DNA of 44,970 nt from contig JAFZOY010000084.1 of NCBI GenBank assembly GCA_017552705.1, forward strand, positions 1 through 44,970. The letters are read 5' to 3'. This stretch comes from Bacteroidales bacterium (GTDB lineage Bacteria; Bacteroidota; Bacteroidia; Bacteroidales; UBA1715). Under the pieces are notes generated by a model. It was not told the origin of the DNA. It saw only the letters and a list, made by a program, of their open reading frames with translations, and searched no databases. Below are positions 1 through 8,132 of the stretch, in pieces. Position numbers and translations under genes: made by a program. How positions within the stretch are numbered: the stretch's first letter is position 1; the number at the start of each line of letters is the position of its first letter.

Positions 1-2
1 GA

Positions 3-170
3 AGGACATATTATGCATTTTATGATTGCGGAACAGCACAATTATCTGACACACTTATTCTTTCTTCTTCAAAAAAATCTAATGAAATCGGAACAATAAA
101 ACTTGTAAGAGGAGTGGGTTTGGTGAATCTGTTTATTGGTGACGAAGAATATACATTGAAAAAAGAGTAA
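3..170 (+). CDS. C-terminal fragment of an unknown protein, cut by the window edge
   Basis: The window opens inside an open frame of 55 codons that ends with TAA at 168-170. It has no start in the window. The visible tail reads like an ordinary soluble beta-rich end (it finishes FIGDEEYTLKKE). I do not recognise the family. It lies on the same strand as the protease gene that follows, about 130 bases upstream of it. Confidence 0.45.
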   Translation, partial: RTYYAFYDCGTAQLSDTLILSSSKKSNEIGTIKLVRGVGLVNLFIGDEEYTLKKE

Positions 171-300
171 TGAAATATTGAATCCAGCAAGTTCTACGCG
201 AGGGAGTGAGTGGTAGAATTAATATACAATTATTTTGATGAGGTCAAGTTGCAAAAGCAAATTGATGAATTGAAAAACAAATTGAATGAATAATATAGCC

Positions 301-1509
301 ATGAAACACATTGTTTATACTATATTGTTTGCGATTCTTGCGGCACAAGCTTTCTCGCAGGATGTTGACGAGAAGACGGCAAGAGTTGTGGCGGAGCGTT
401 TTTTCCTGAAAAATTACGGACATAAGGCTTCGGTTGAAAATGTCATTGTGAAGCAATACAAGGGACATGAAAGCATCTACTACTGCAATTTGGACAGAGG
501 TGGCTGGGTTGCCGTTCCTGCCAATCGGAATCTGAATCCCGTTGTCGCTCATTCCGACGAAGGTAGCGTTGATTTGAGCGAAGCCCCACAGGTGTTTTTG
601 GACTGGATGGAGCAATACGAATTTGTTGCCGACGTGGCTCGAGAACAAAAATGGAATAAGGAAGACCGACATGAAAAATGGGAGGAACTGCTTTCTGATG
701 ATTTTGATGAACAGAATGTGTTGAAAAGTTATATAAATTATACGGAATTAACTAGTTCAAAGTGGGGGCAAAGTTTCCCAAATTATGGGGGAAATTATGT
801 TTTAGGATACAATAGTTGGATGCCAACAAGTTCTTCTTGTGATAATGGCAGATGTCCCGCAGGGTGTGTTGCTGTAGCCATAGGTCAAATAATGAATTAT
901 TGGGGGTATTCAACTGGTGATTATTCTGATTTTAATTGGTGGACAATGCATGATAGTTTAGACACAAGACATTCAAACTATGATATAGAACAAGCTTCAG
1001 TTTCATATTTATTGAAACGTATAGGAGATAGAACATCTATGAATTATTGCAGGGATGGTGATTGTTCTTCTGGAACAGATACTCAGGAATATGCACCTTA
1101 TGCATTAGAAAATTTTGGATATAAAGATGATATGGATTACAAACGTAAGGCTCTTCATACATATAATCAGTGGGTAAACATTCTTAAAACAGAAATACTT
1201 GCAGAACGGCCTGTTTTATATTGTTACATAGGTCGTCATTCTTTTTTGTGTGACGGCTATGACTCCTCCAATGATAATTTTCATTTTAACTTTGGTTGGA
1301 ATGGAGATTGTGATATGTGGGTAGATTTTGAAGATATAGACAATTACAATTGTCAATATTGTTCAGAATATAGCTCCTTAATAAAACATGCTTGTATTGT
1401 AAATATTCGTCCTAATGTATCCTCGGCAATCAGCCTTACAAATAAAACAATTTCTACGCCAAGCAGTGCAACATGGCCAACAAACACAACGTATCAAGCA
1501 AAAAGTTAA
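301..1509 (+). CDS. C10 (streptopain-like) secreted cysteine protease, truncated by an in-frame stop
   Basis: This is a papain-fold protease of the C10 family, exported and expected to be a zymogen. Starting at the ATG at 301 gives a clean signal peptide (MKHIVYTILFAILAAQAFSQ); an ATG at 286 would add five residues ahead of it. A Spi-like propeptide region follows (about residues 20-130). The catalytic cysteine is in GCVAVAIGQIMNYW (Cys189 counted from 301) and the histidine in RHSFLCDGYD (His313). The FHFNFGWNGD segment is typical of the family. The frame stops at TAA 1507-1509, but the same frame continues to 1989 with a stack domain and a T9SS sorting domain, so the gene looks broken by a point mutation. 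The protease core is intact; the product would lack the signal for outer-membrane sorting. A sequencing error is the main alternative. Confidence 0.85.
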   Translation: MKHIVYTILFAILAAQAFSQDVDEKTARVVAERFFLKNYGHKASVENVIVKQYKGHESIYYCNLDRGGWVAVPANRNLNPVVAHSDEGSVDLSEAPQVFLDWMEQYEFVADVAREQKWNKEDRHEKWEELLSDDFDEQNVLKSYINYTELTSSKWGQSFPNYGGNYVLGYNSWMPTSSSCDNGRCPAGCVAVAIGQIMNYWGYSTGDYSDFNWWTMHDSLDTRHSNYDIEQASVSYLLKRIGDRTSMNYCRDGDCSSGTDTQEYAPYALENFGYKDDMDYKRKALHTYNQWVNILKTEILAERPVLYCYIGRHSFLCDGYDSSNDNFHFNFGWNGDCDMWVDFEDIDNYNCQYCSEYSSLIKHACIVNIRPNVSSAISLTNKTISTPSSATWPTNTTYQAKS

Positions 1510-1545
1510 ATTTCAGCTGCTGGTAATAGTACAACAGTAACGATT

Positions 1546-1989
1546 ATGGACAATGCATCTTGCAGGTTTGTTGCAGGAGATAGCATTGTTTTGAAACCAG
1601 GATTTCACGCACAACAAGGTTCATCTTTACTCTGCAAGGTATTTAAAAAACCTACATTAAAGGAAGGAGCTTTAACAATACCAGATGATTTTTCAATAAT
1701 AACATACAGCGATGAAGAAAACATTGAAAATCATAATAATGGTGAAGAAAAATTATTTGATGTTTATCCTAATCCAGCAAAAAATGAAATAACAATATCC
1801 TTGAAAAATTTTGAAGAAAAAGAACTAAATTTGCTTCAAATTTATAATTCTAATGGAATATCAGTGTTTGAACAAAAAACAATTAAACCAACTATAATAG
1901 TTGATGTTTCAGCGTTTCCAATTGGACAGTACATTATTAATGTAAAGAATAATTCAAAAATTTATTGTAAATCATTTATAAAAGACTAA
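1546..1989 (+). CDS. Detached C-terminal part of the C10 protease: stack domain plus T9SS type A sorting domain
   Basis: This is the in-frame continuation of the protease gene after the stop at 1507-1509 (the open frame itself resumes at 1510). The residues between the stop and the ATG at 1546 (ISAAGNSTTVTI) already match the repeat context around VAGDSIVLKPGFHAQQGS, a module commonly found just before sorting domains in Bacteroidetes secreted proteins. From about residue 70 of this piece comes a classic Por secretion tail: VYPNPAKNEITISL, then an IYNSNG..V turn, then a final beta segment ending IYCKSFIKD. Alone it has no signal peptide, so it is unlikely to be a useful protein. I read it as the separated end of one original gene spanning 301-1989. 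The next gene starts 4 bases after its stop. Confidence 0.7.
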   Translation: MDNASCRFVAGDSIVLKPGFHAQQGSSLLCKVFKKPTLKEGALTIPDDFSIITYSDEENIENHNNGEEKLFDVYPNPAKNEITISLKNFEEKELNLLQIYNSNGISVFEQKTIKPTIIVDVSAFPIGQYIINVKNNSKIYCKSFIKD

Positions 1990-1993
1990 GGCT

Positions 1994-2524
1994 ATGAAAA
2001 ATGTAATTCTTTATGTGTTAACGGCTATAGTATGCTTGTTATCTATTTCGTGCGAGAAAAACGAAGCAGATGGACAAGAATCTTACGTTGTATTTAATTA
2101 TCAAAAAGATGAATATGCAAAATATGTAATGGTCGGTTATTCAGAAGAGAAAAATAAAGTTGTGGCATATCCAGATTCAAGTTCTCCGTTTACGTTAGGC
2201 TTAAATCATCGTGCAAGAAAATGTTCTAATGGATATTATCTAACAGACACATATGTAAGTTCAAAGTCAGAATTCCGTGGATATATTACTGACATAACAG
2301 GCAGTGAATATAAAGAAATATGGAAAGCAACAGAGGGGAAAGACATTCGAGACACTTTAACATCACGCATTGTGGATAAAGATGCATATAAAGAAATTTA
2401 TAAAATAAAAGTAGCAAGAGATTCTGTTATATTTCCAATGACAGACTTAAATCTTGACAAACTTAACGAAATGATAGAATCCGGCGAGTTCTTTACGTAT
2501 GAAGGGGTTGAGAGGGTAAAGTAA
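1994..2524 (+). CDS. Small lipoprotein of unknown function, partner gene of the C10 protease
   Basis: The product has 176 residues and begins with a lipoprotein signal peptide (MKNVILYVLTAIVCLLSISC, lipobox LSIS-C), so it should be anchored to a membrane. The rest is a soluble domain I do not recognise. It starts 4 bases after the protease frame ends, so the two are probably co-transcribed. In Bacteroides fragilis, C10 proteases are encoded beside small staphostatin-like inhibitors carrying export signals. By position this gene could be such an inhibitor, but I see no motif that proves it. Confidence 0.7.
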   Translation: MKNVILYVLTAIVCLLSISCEKNEADGQESYVVFNYQKDEYAKYVMVGYSEEKNKVVAYPDSSSPFTLGLNHRARKCSNGYYLTDTYVSSKSEFRGYITDITGSEYKEIWKATEGKDIRDTLTSRIVDKDAYKEIYKIKVARDSVIFPMTDLNLDKLNEMIESGEFFTYEGVERVK

Positions 2525-2538
2525 TTTTTGAATCATCA

Positions 2539-2559
2539 CGAAAATGTTTAATATTTTCG
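2539..2559. terminator. Weak hairpin between convergent genes
   Basis: CGAAAAT (2539-2545) can pair with ATTTTCG (2553-2559). It lies between the end of the lipoprotein gene and the end of the minus-strand DUF58 gene, where a shared terminator would be expected. The stem is AT-rich and has no long T-run, so the call rests mainly on position. Confidence 0.3.
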
Positions 2560-2575
2560 CCCGTTGACGTCGTAT

Positions 2576-3511
2576 TTACATCAATCTATTTCGTTTGATG
2601 AGGTAGTTGGTGAGTATTTGGTCAAAGCCTTTGTTGATGTCGGCTTGGATGTAGTCGATTTGGAATTTTGTGCAGGAAAGTTGGAGTTCGGCGATGCGGT
2701 TTGCAATGAGCGTGTTGTATGCTTCACGAACTGCATTGGGGTTGAGTTTCAGGGTTTCGCCCGTTTCCATGTCGGTTAGTTCGGTTGGGCGGTTTTCAAA
2801 TGCGAACTGTTCTTCGTGGGTTGGTTCGGTAACGTGGAACACAATCACTTCGTTTTTGTTGTAGCGGAGATGTTGCAGGGCATCGTAGATGTCGCTCTGG
2901 TCCTCTGTTTGGAAAAAATCGCTGAAAATAATCACCAACGAACGTTTGTGAATACTTTCAGCAAGGATATTCAAGTTTTTTGCCAACGATGTGGTTTGTT
3001 GGAACGATGTTTTGCTGAAACTTGCGTGCAGACACTTGTTGAGTTCGGCAAACAGCATCTGGGCGTGGGCTTCCGAGAGTTTTGCGGGAGTGTGGAGTGT
3101 GATTTCGTCCGACAGGAACGAAAGCCCCACGGCGTCGCGCTGCTTGCGGAGCAGATGAATGAGCGCCGCAGCCGAATAGAGCGAAAACGCAAGTTTGTTG
3201 TGTATGGATTTCTCGTGAAACGGAAACAGCATCGACGACGATGTGTCTATCACAATGTGGCATCGAAGGTTAGTCTCCTCTTCGTAGCGTTTGGTGAATA
3301 ACTTATCGGTACGGGCAAAGAGTTTCCAGTCAATGTTTTTGGTGGATTCCCCGGAATTGTACTGCCTATGTTCGGCAAATTCTACGGAAAATCCGTGAAA
3401 CGGGCTTCGGTGAAGTCCGGTAATAAACCCTTCGACAATCTGGCTTGCTAAAAATTCAAAATTATCGAACGACTGGAACGACTCTATTGTCTGTAAATCA
3501 ATGGTTTCCAT
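2576..3511 (-). CDS. DUF58 domain protein (MoxR-associated, vWA-like)
   Basis: The product has 311 residues and matches the DUF58 family. The hallmark stretch lies near residue 50 (YNSGESTKNIDWKLFARTDK) and is followed by a von Willebrand A-like fold beginning at CHIVIDTSSSMLF, where DTSSS resembles a MIDAS-type metal site. DUF58 proteins usually work with a MoxR AAA ATPase in chaperone-like assembly of other proteins. No moxR gene is visible here, which is a little unusual. The gene lies 36 bases downstream of the thioredoxin gene on the same strand, at the end of the dnaE-trxA run. Confidence 0.88.
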   Translation of the reverse strand: METIDLQTIESFQSFDNFEFLASQIVEGFITGLHRSPFHGFSVEFAEHRQYNSGESTKNIDWKLFARTDKLFTKRYEEETNLRCHIVIDTSSSMLFPFHEKSIHNKLAFSLYSAAALIHLLRKQRDAVGLSFLSDEITLHTPAKLSEAHAQMLFAELNKCLHASFSKTSFQQTTSLAKNLNILAESIHKRSLVIIFSDFFQTEDQSDIYDALQHLRYNKNEVIVFHVTEPTHEEQFAFENRPTELTDMETGETLKLNPNAVREAYNTLIANRIAELQLSCTKFQIDYIQADINKGFDQILTNYLIKRNRLM

Positions 3512-3547
3512 ACGTCAACACACAAACCGTATCTGCAATACGGAATG

Positions 3548-3862
3548 TTAGCTGTTCGCTTCGATTTTTTCTTTGATTCTGTCGGTAGGAACAGCGCCAA
3601 CCAATTTGTCAACCACTTCTTTGTTCTTGATAAACAGCAATGTAGGAATGTTACGGACAGAAAATTTCGATGTAATGACCGTGTTTTCTTCCACATCGCA
3701 TTTGCCAATCACCACTTTGCCTTCGTATTCTGTTGCAAGTTCGTTGATGATAGGCGACAATTTTTGGCAAGGTCCGCACCATTCTGCCCAAAAATCAATA
3801 ACAACTAATTTGTCTGTGTCAACTACCTGATCGTAGTTCGTGTCTGTAATTTGAAGTGCCAT
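3548..3862 (-). CDS. trxA: Thioredoxin
   Basis: This is a 104-residue single-domain thioredoxin, the usual length. The active site is WCGPC (Cys29 and Cys32), preceded by VIDFWAEW. The conserved cis-proline region appears as VRNIPTLLFI. There is no signal peptide, so it is a cytoplasmic disulfide reductase, normally kept reduced by thioredoxin reductase. It begins 11 bases after the dnaE stop and is probably transcribed with dnaE. Confidence 0.95.
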   Translation of the reverse strand: MALQITDTNYDQVVDTDKLVVIDFWAEWCGPCQKLSPIINELATEYEGKVVIGKCDVEENTVITSKFSVRNIPTLLFIKNKEVVDKLVGAVPTDRIKEKIEANS

Positions 3863-3873
3863 AGTATTTTATA

Positions 3874-6800
3874 TTAAATGAAACTAATTTCTACTGGATA
3901 TTTGCTCATTTCCGAGAAAAACGAATCTTCCACCTGAATCTTGTATGCCGACGACGACAATTCCGTGTGGAGATTATCGTTTTTAACGACAAACGTGATG
4001 TTCAATCCGTGGTCGGACGGATAAATCCAATTCGACAACGAATGTATGAAATTTTCCGTTATGTTTTGTACATCAATTCGCAGTTGGATACTTTTGTATT
4101 CGTGCATAAGGTTCGATGCCGACTTCACGTCTTTTATTGCGAATTCCAATTTCGCGTTGGCGTCGTCTCTCGAAAACCACGGTTTTTCAAGTCGTCCGCA
4201 AATAACAATAATATCTTTTTCCTTGAATTGATTTTCTTTGAAAATCGTGTATTCGCTTTTCCGCTTGCTTTCGTCCTGGCGTCCAAATAAGACAAAATCG
4301 TGCGTGCTGTTGTAGTCGCTCAGCGTGAACCGTGCCATGGGGGAACCTTTTTTGGTGGTTCCGTACGAAATTTTTTCGATGATACCCATAAACCGCAGTT
4401 CCTTATTCTTGAGACTTTCGTGTGTCGAAAGCGTGTCGATGTCGGACAGTTGCAGGTTTCCGAATCCGTTCATCATAAAACGGTATTTGTCGAGTGGGTG
4501 CGACGAAAGATATACGCCGATGAGTTCACTTTCGCGTTGCAGCAAATATATCGGGTCGAATTTCTTGATTTTTGGCAATGCGGGATGTCCCATGTCAATT
4601 TCATCGTCGCCAAACAACGACATCATCGACGATTCCTGTTTTTTGTGTTTCGAAGCCGAGAAGTTCGCCAATGTTTCGTTGAACGGCACGCCATCGTCCG
4701 ACAGGCTCATATACGTGTCGCGTGGAAGTCCGAAACAATCCAATCCACCGCTAAATGTCAGTAATTCAAGGTTTTTGCTGGTAAGCGGAACACGTTGAAC
4801 CAAATCAAACACATCTTTGTATTTGCCGTTTTTCTCGCGTTCCTCTATGATTGCCAACGAAGTGTTTTCGCCAAATCCTTTGATAGCCTTCAAACCAAAG
4901 TGGATATCGCCTTGCTCGTTTACCGAGAAAGAAAGTTCACTTTCGTTTACACTTGGACACAACACGTTGACGTTCATTGTTTTACATTCCGTCATGAATT
5001 TGGCTACATCGGCAGGCGTGTCCATTGAGTTGGTGAGCAATCCAGCCATGAATTCGGCGGGGTAGTGCGCCTTTAGATACGCCGTTTGGTACGAAACCCA
5101 AGCATAGCAGGCCGCATGCGACTTGTTGAACGCATACGAAGCGAATTTTTTCCATTCATTCCAGATGAATGTCAGGATTTCGGTGACTTTTTCCTCCGAA
5201 AGATTTGGATTCTCCTTGCATTGTTTCGCCACGCCCTGTTTGATGAATTTTCCGTACAATTCCTCCATTTTGGCAAGCTGTTTTTTACCCATTGCCTTAC
5301 GGAGCGTGTCGGATTCACCACGGGTGAAGTCGGCAATCAAACGCGACAAAAGCATAACCTGTTCCTGATATACGGTGATGCCGTAAGTGTCGCTCAAATA
5401 TGTTTCCATACAAGGAAGAGGATATTCTATATCTTCGTATTTGTCCTTATACGCATCTTTGTTTTTCTCGTATTCCTCGCGGGTGATTTTTCCTGCTTTA
5501 ATGTCCTCAATCAAAGCCTTCCGCTTAATGAACGACGGAATGTTGTCCATTGGTCCCGGACGGTAGAGGGCGTTCATTGCGATGAGGTCGCCGATAACGT
5601 TTGGTTGCAGTTCTTTCAGGTATTTCTGCATTCCCGGCGATTCAAACTGGAATACACCGACTGTTTTTCCTTTGCAATATAATTTATAGGTGAGTTCATC
5701 GTCGATTGGAATATGGTCGATGTCCAAGTCTTTGCCAAAGCGACGTTTTATGTTTTTGAGGGCTTCCTTTATGATAGACAAGGTTTTGAGTCCAAGGAAG
5801 TCCATTTTAATCAATCCCACCGATTCAATCACGTGTCCGTCGTATTGCGTCACCAACACTTTTTCCTTAGAATCCTTGTCGGTGATGGTACACACAGGGG
5901 CGAAATTGGTTAAATCGTCTGCTCCGATAATCACACCGCAGGCGTGGATACCGATTTGGCGGTTGGTGTCTTCCAGTTCCTGGGCGTAGGTGAGCATTGA
6001 CGAAATTTGTTCGTCTTCGCCCTCTCTCATCTCGTGAAGTTCGGGAATGTATTTGTAGCAGTTCTTGAGGTTCACCTTTGGCATTTTCGCAGGCACTTCA
6101 CCGTCAACGCTTTTCACTTGGTGTTCCTCGAAGCTGCGTTCAGGGATATACGATTTGATTTTGTTGACGGTTTCCAGAGGAATTTTCTGTACACGGCTCA
6201 CATCGGCGATTGACGATTTTGCTGCCATTGTGCCGTAAGTGATGATGTGTGCCACTTTTTCCTTGCCGTATTTCTTTGTAACCCAGTCCAATACCTTTCC
6301 ACGGCCTTCGTCGTCGAAATCCACATCAATATCGGGCAACGAAATACGGTCGGGATTGAGGAAACGCTCGAACAGCAGGTCGTATTTGAGCGGGTCGAGG
6401 TCGGTAATCCAGAGGCAGTACGCCACAACGGAACCAGCCGCCGAACCACGTCCGGGACCAACCGCTACGCCAAGTTCCTCACGGGCGCCACGGATGTAGT
6501 CCTGCACAATAAGGAAGTAGCCAGGGAAACCCATCGTTTTCATTACGTGTAGTTCGAAAATGATACGTTCCTTTTGTTCATCGGTCAAAACATCGCCATA
6601 GCGTTTTTTTGCGCCTTCCCACGTGAGTTTTGCGAGATAGTCGGCTTCGAGTTTTATACGATATAATTTTTCGTAGCCGCCAAGTTTTTTGATTTTTTTC
6701 TCGGCATCCTCTTGACTAAGAACCACTTCGCCTTTTTCGTTACGAGTGAATTCGTTGAATAAATCCTCTTCCGTGAATTTCTTTTTGTATTCTTCTACGG

Positions 6801-7911
6801 TTCCAAAATCCTTTGGAATGTCGAACATTGGCATAATTGGTCCGGAATCAATGGAATACACTTCAACTTTATCGGCGATTTCCTGTGTGTTTTCCAAGGC
6901 TTCTGGTAAATCGCTGAAGATTGCCTCCATTTCCTCGGGCGTTTTCAGCCATTCCTGCTTTGTGTAATGGAGTCGCCGTTGGTCGTCGAAGTCTGCGCCG
7001 GTGCTGATGCAAATCAGTCGGTCGTGGGCTTCGCCGTGTTCTTCCTCCACAAAGTGCACATCGTTAGTGGCAACGATTTTGGTATTTGTTTTCCGTGCGA
7101 TTTCAATCAAAATCGGATTGACAATCAACTGCTTTTCGTACGTGTCGGTTGCTGCGTTCGGCTTGTTGGTTTTATGCCGTTGCAGTTCAATGTAATAATC
7201 GTCGCCAAACACTTCCTTGAACCATCGTACGGACTGTTCGGCCTCGTCGATTTTTCCTGCCAGAATCAGTTGGGGAATTTCACCGCCAAGGCAGGCTGAG
7301 CAAACAATCAATCCTTCGTGGTACTGTTTCAGCACATTTTTGTCGATACGTGGACGGGTGTATTCACCGTCGGTAAACGCAATCGACGACAATTTGCAGA
7401 GATTTTGGTAGCCCTGTTTGTTTTTTGCAAGCAAAATCAAGTGCCAGCCGCTTTGGTCAACAATAATTTCTTTGCCGCGTTCTGCGGAATATTCCTTGAA
7501 GTCCTTGTCTTTGTCGTAGAGTGTACGACGTGCGCAATAGGTTTCAATGCCGATGATAGGTTTGAACGGCACGAAATTCTTTGCCTTTTCCTGAAGTTTT
7601 GGCAACTCTTCCTCTAATTTCGCCAAACGTTCGCGGGCTTTTGTTTTTTCTTCCTCGGTTTTTTCGTCGGAATCAATAATGGCTTTTTCTTTCGCAATAT
7701 TTTCCTCGCATTCAGCCACTTTTTTCTTCGGCTTGCCGTTGAAATTATTGGTTGAATCCATTAAATCCTTGATACCGTACATGTTACCATGGTCGGTGAG
7801 CGCCATTGAAGTCATGCCGTTGCGCATACATTTTTCAATCAAATCGGGAACTTTCGACATTCCGTCAAGAATTGAATAGTGCGAATGGACGTGTAAATGA
7901 GTAAATTTCAT
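3874..7911 (-). CDS. dnaE: DNA polymerase III alpha subunit
   Basis: This is the replicative polymerase catalytic subunit, 1345 residues. The PHP domain opens with HLHVHSHYS at residues 5-13 and has LTDHGNMYG near residue 40. A charged coiled-coil insertion follows at about 63-115; comparable insertions occur in Bacteroidetes DnaE proteins, so I do not treat it as a defect. The polymerase core has GPGRGSAAGS (about 487) and the catalytic aspartates in PDIDVDFDDEGR (about 530). The C-terminal part has a helix-hairpin-helix (FGLKAIKGFGENTS), an OB-fold region (LRFMGIIEKISYG) and a final tail. The length and layout agree with a DnaE1-type polymerase. trxA and the DUF58 gene follow on the same strand. 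Confidence 0.97.
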   Translation of the reverse strand: MKFTHLHVHSHYSILDGMSKVPDLIEKCMRNGMTSMALTDHGNMYGIKDLMDSTNNFNGKPKKKVAECEENIAKEKAIIDSDEKTEEEKTKARERLAKLEEELPKLQEKAKNFVPFKPIIGIETYCARRTLYDKDKDFKEYSAERGKEIIVDQSGWHLILLAKNKQGYQNLCKLSSIAFTDGEYTRPRIDKNVLKQYHEGLIVCSACLGGEIPQLILAGKIDEAEQSVRWFKEVFGDDYYIELQRHKTNKPNAATDTYEKQLIVNPILIEIARKTNTKIVATNDVHFVEEEHGEAHDRLICISTGADFDDQRRLHYTKQEWLKTPEEMEAIFSDLPEALENTQEIADKVEVYSIDSGPIMPMFDIPKDFGTVEEYKKKFTEEDLFNEFTRNEKGEVVLSQEDAEKKIKKLGGYEKLYRIKLEADYLAKLTWEGAKKRYGDVLTDEQKERIIFELHVMKTMGFPGYFLIVQDYIRGAREELGVAVGPGRGSAAGSVVAYCLWITDLDPLKYDLLFERFLNPDRISLPDIDVDFDDEGRGKVLDWVTKKYGKEKVAHIITYGTMAAKSSIADVSRVQKIPLETVNKIKSYIPERSFEEHQVKSVDGEVPAKMPKVNLKNCYKYIPELHEMREGEDEQISSMLTYAQELEDTNRQIGIHACGVIIGADDLTNFAPVCTITDKDSKEKVLVTQYDGHVIESVGLIKMDFLGLKTLSIIKEALKNIKRRFGKDLDIDHIPIDDELTYKLYCKGKTVGVFQFESPGMQKYLKELQPNVIGDLIAMNALYRPGPMDNIPSFIKRKALIEDIKAGKITREEYEKNKDAYKDKYEDIEYPLPCMETYLSDTYGITVYQEQVMLLSRLIADFTRGESDTLRKAMGKKQLAKMEELYGKFIKQGVAKQCKENPNLSEEKVTEILTFIWNEWKKFASYAFNKSHAACYAWVSYQTAYLKAHYPAEFMAGLLTNSMDTPADVAKFMTECKTMNVNVLCPSVNESELSFSVNEQGDIHFGLKAIKGFGENTSLAIIEEREKNGKYKDVFDLVQRVPLTSKNLELLTFSGGLDCFGLPRDTYMSLSDDGVPFNETLANFSASKHKKQESSMMSLFGDDEIDMGHPALPKIKKFDPIYLLQRESELIGVYLSSHPLDKYRFMMNGFGNLQLSDIDTLSTHESLKNKELRFMGIIEKISYGTTKKGSPMARFTLSDYNSTHDFVLFGRQDESKRKSEYTIFKENQFKEKDIIVICGRLEKPWFSRDDANAKLEFAIKDVKSASNLMHEYKSIQLRIDVQNITENFIHSLSNWIYPSDHGLNITFVVKNDNLHTELSSSAYKIQVEDSFFSEMSKYPVEISFI

Positions 7912-8132
7912 TTTTTCTTGTTTTAACTGTTAGTGAATTGAAAATTAAGCAGTTCGAAAACTCGAATCTCTTTCAAGACGCATTAGCAAATAAAAATAAA
8001 TTTCGCTTTAAAAATACGTCTGTTAATAAATAAGTGATAAATTACATGAGGGTGAATTATGTCTTCATTTTGCAAAAAATTTTCTGCAAAAATGAGGTGG
8101 GGGTGTGCAAAAACTGAGCGTAGGTTTGAAAA

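Noticed and set aside
210..293. A 27-codon frame from GTG with a purine-rich stretch before it, encoding a short charged helix
   Set aside because: It is too short to support without homologues, its start is GTG, and it overlaps the first possible ATG of the protease gene; it may be a remnant of an older gene end.
2564..3301. Open frames on the plus strand opposite the DUF58 gene
   Set aside because: They mirror the codons of a clear DUF58 gene and show no domain or start signal of their own. The same applies to the many frames opposite dnaE and tex.
3874..7911. The charged insertion near residue 63-115 of DnaE as a sign of a foreign or damaged gene
   Set aside because: Comparable insertions in the PHP domain occur in DnaE of other Bacteroidetes, and the frame is intact.
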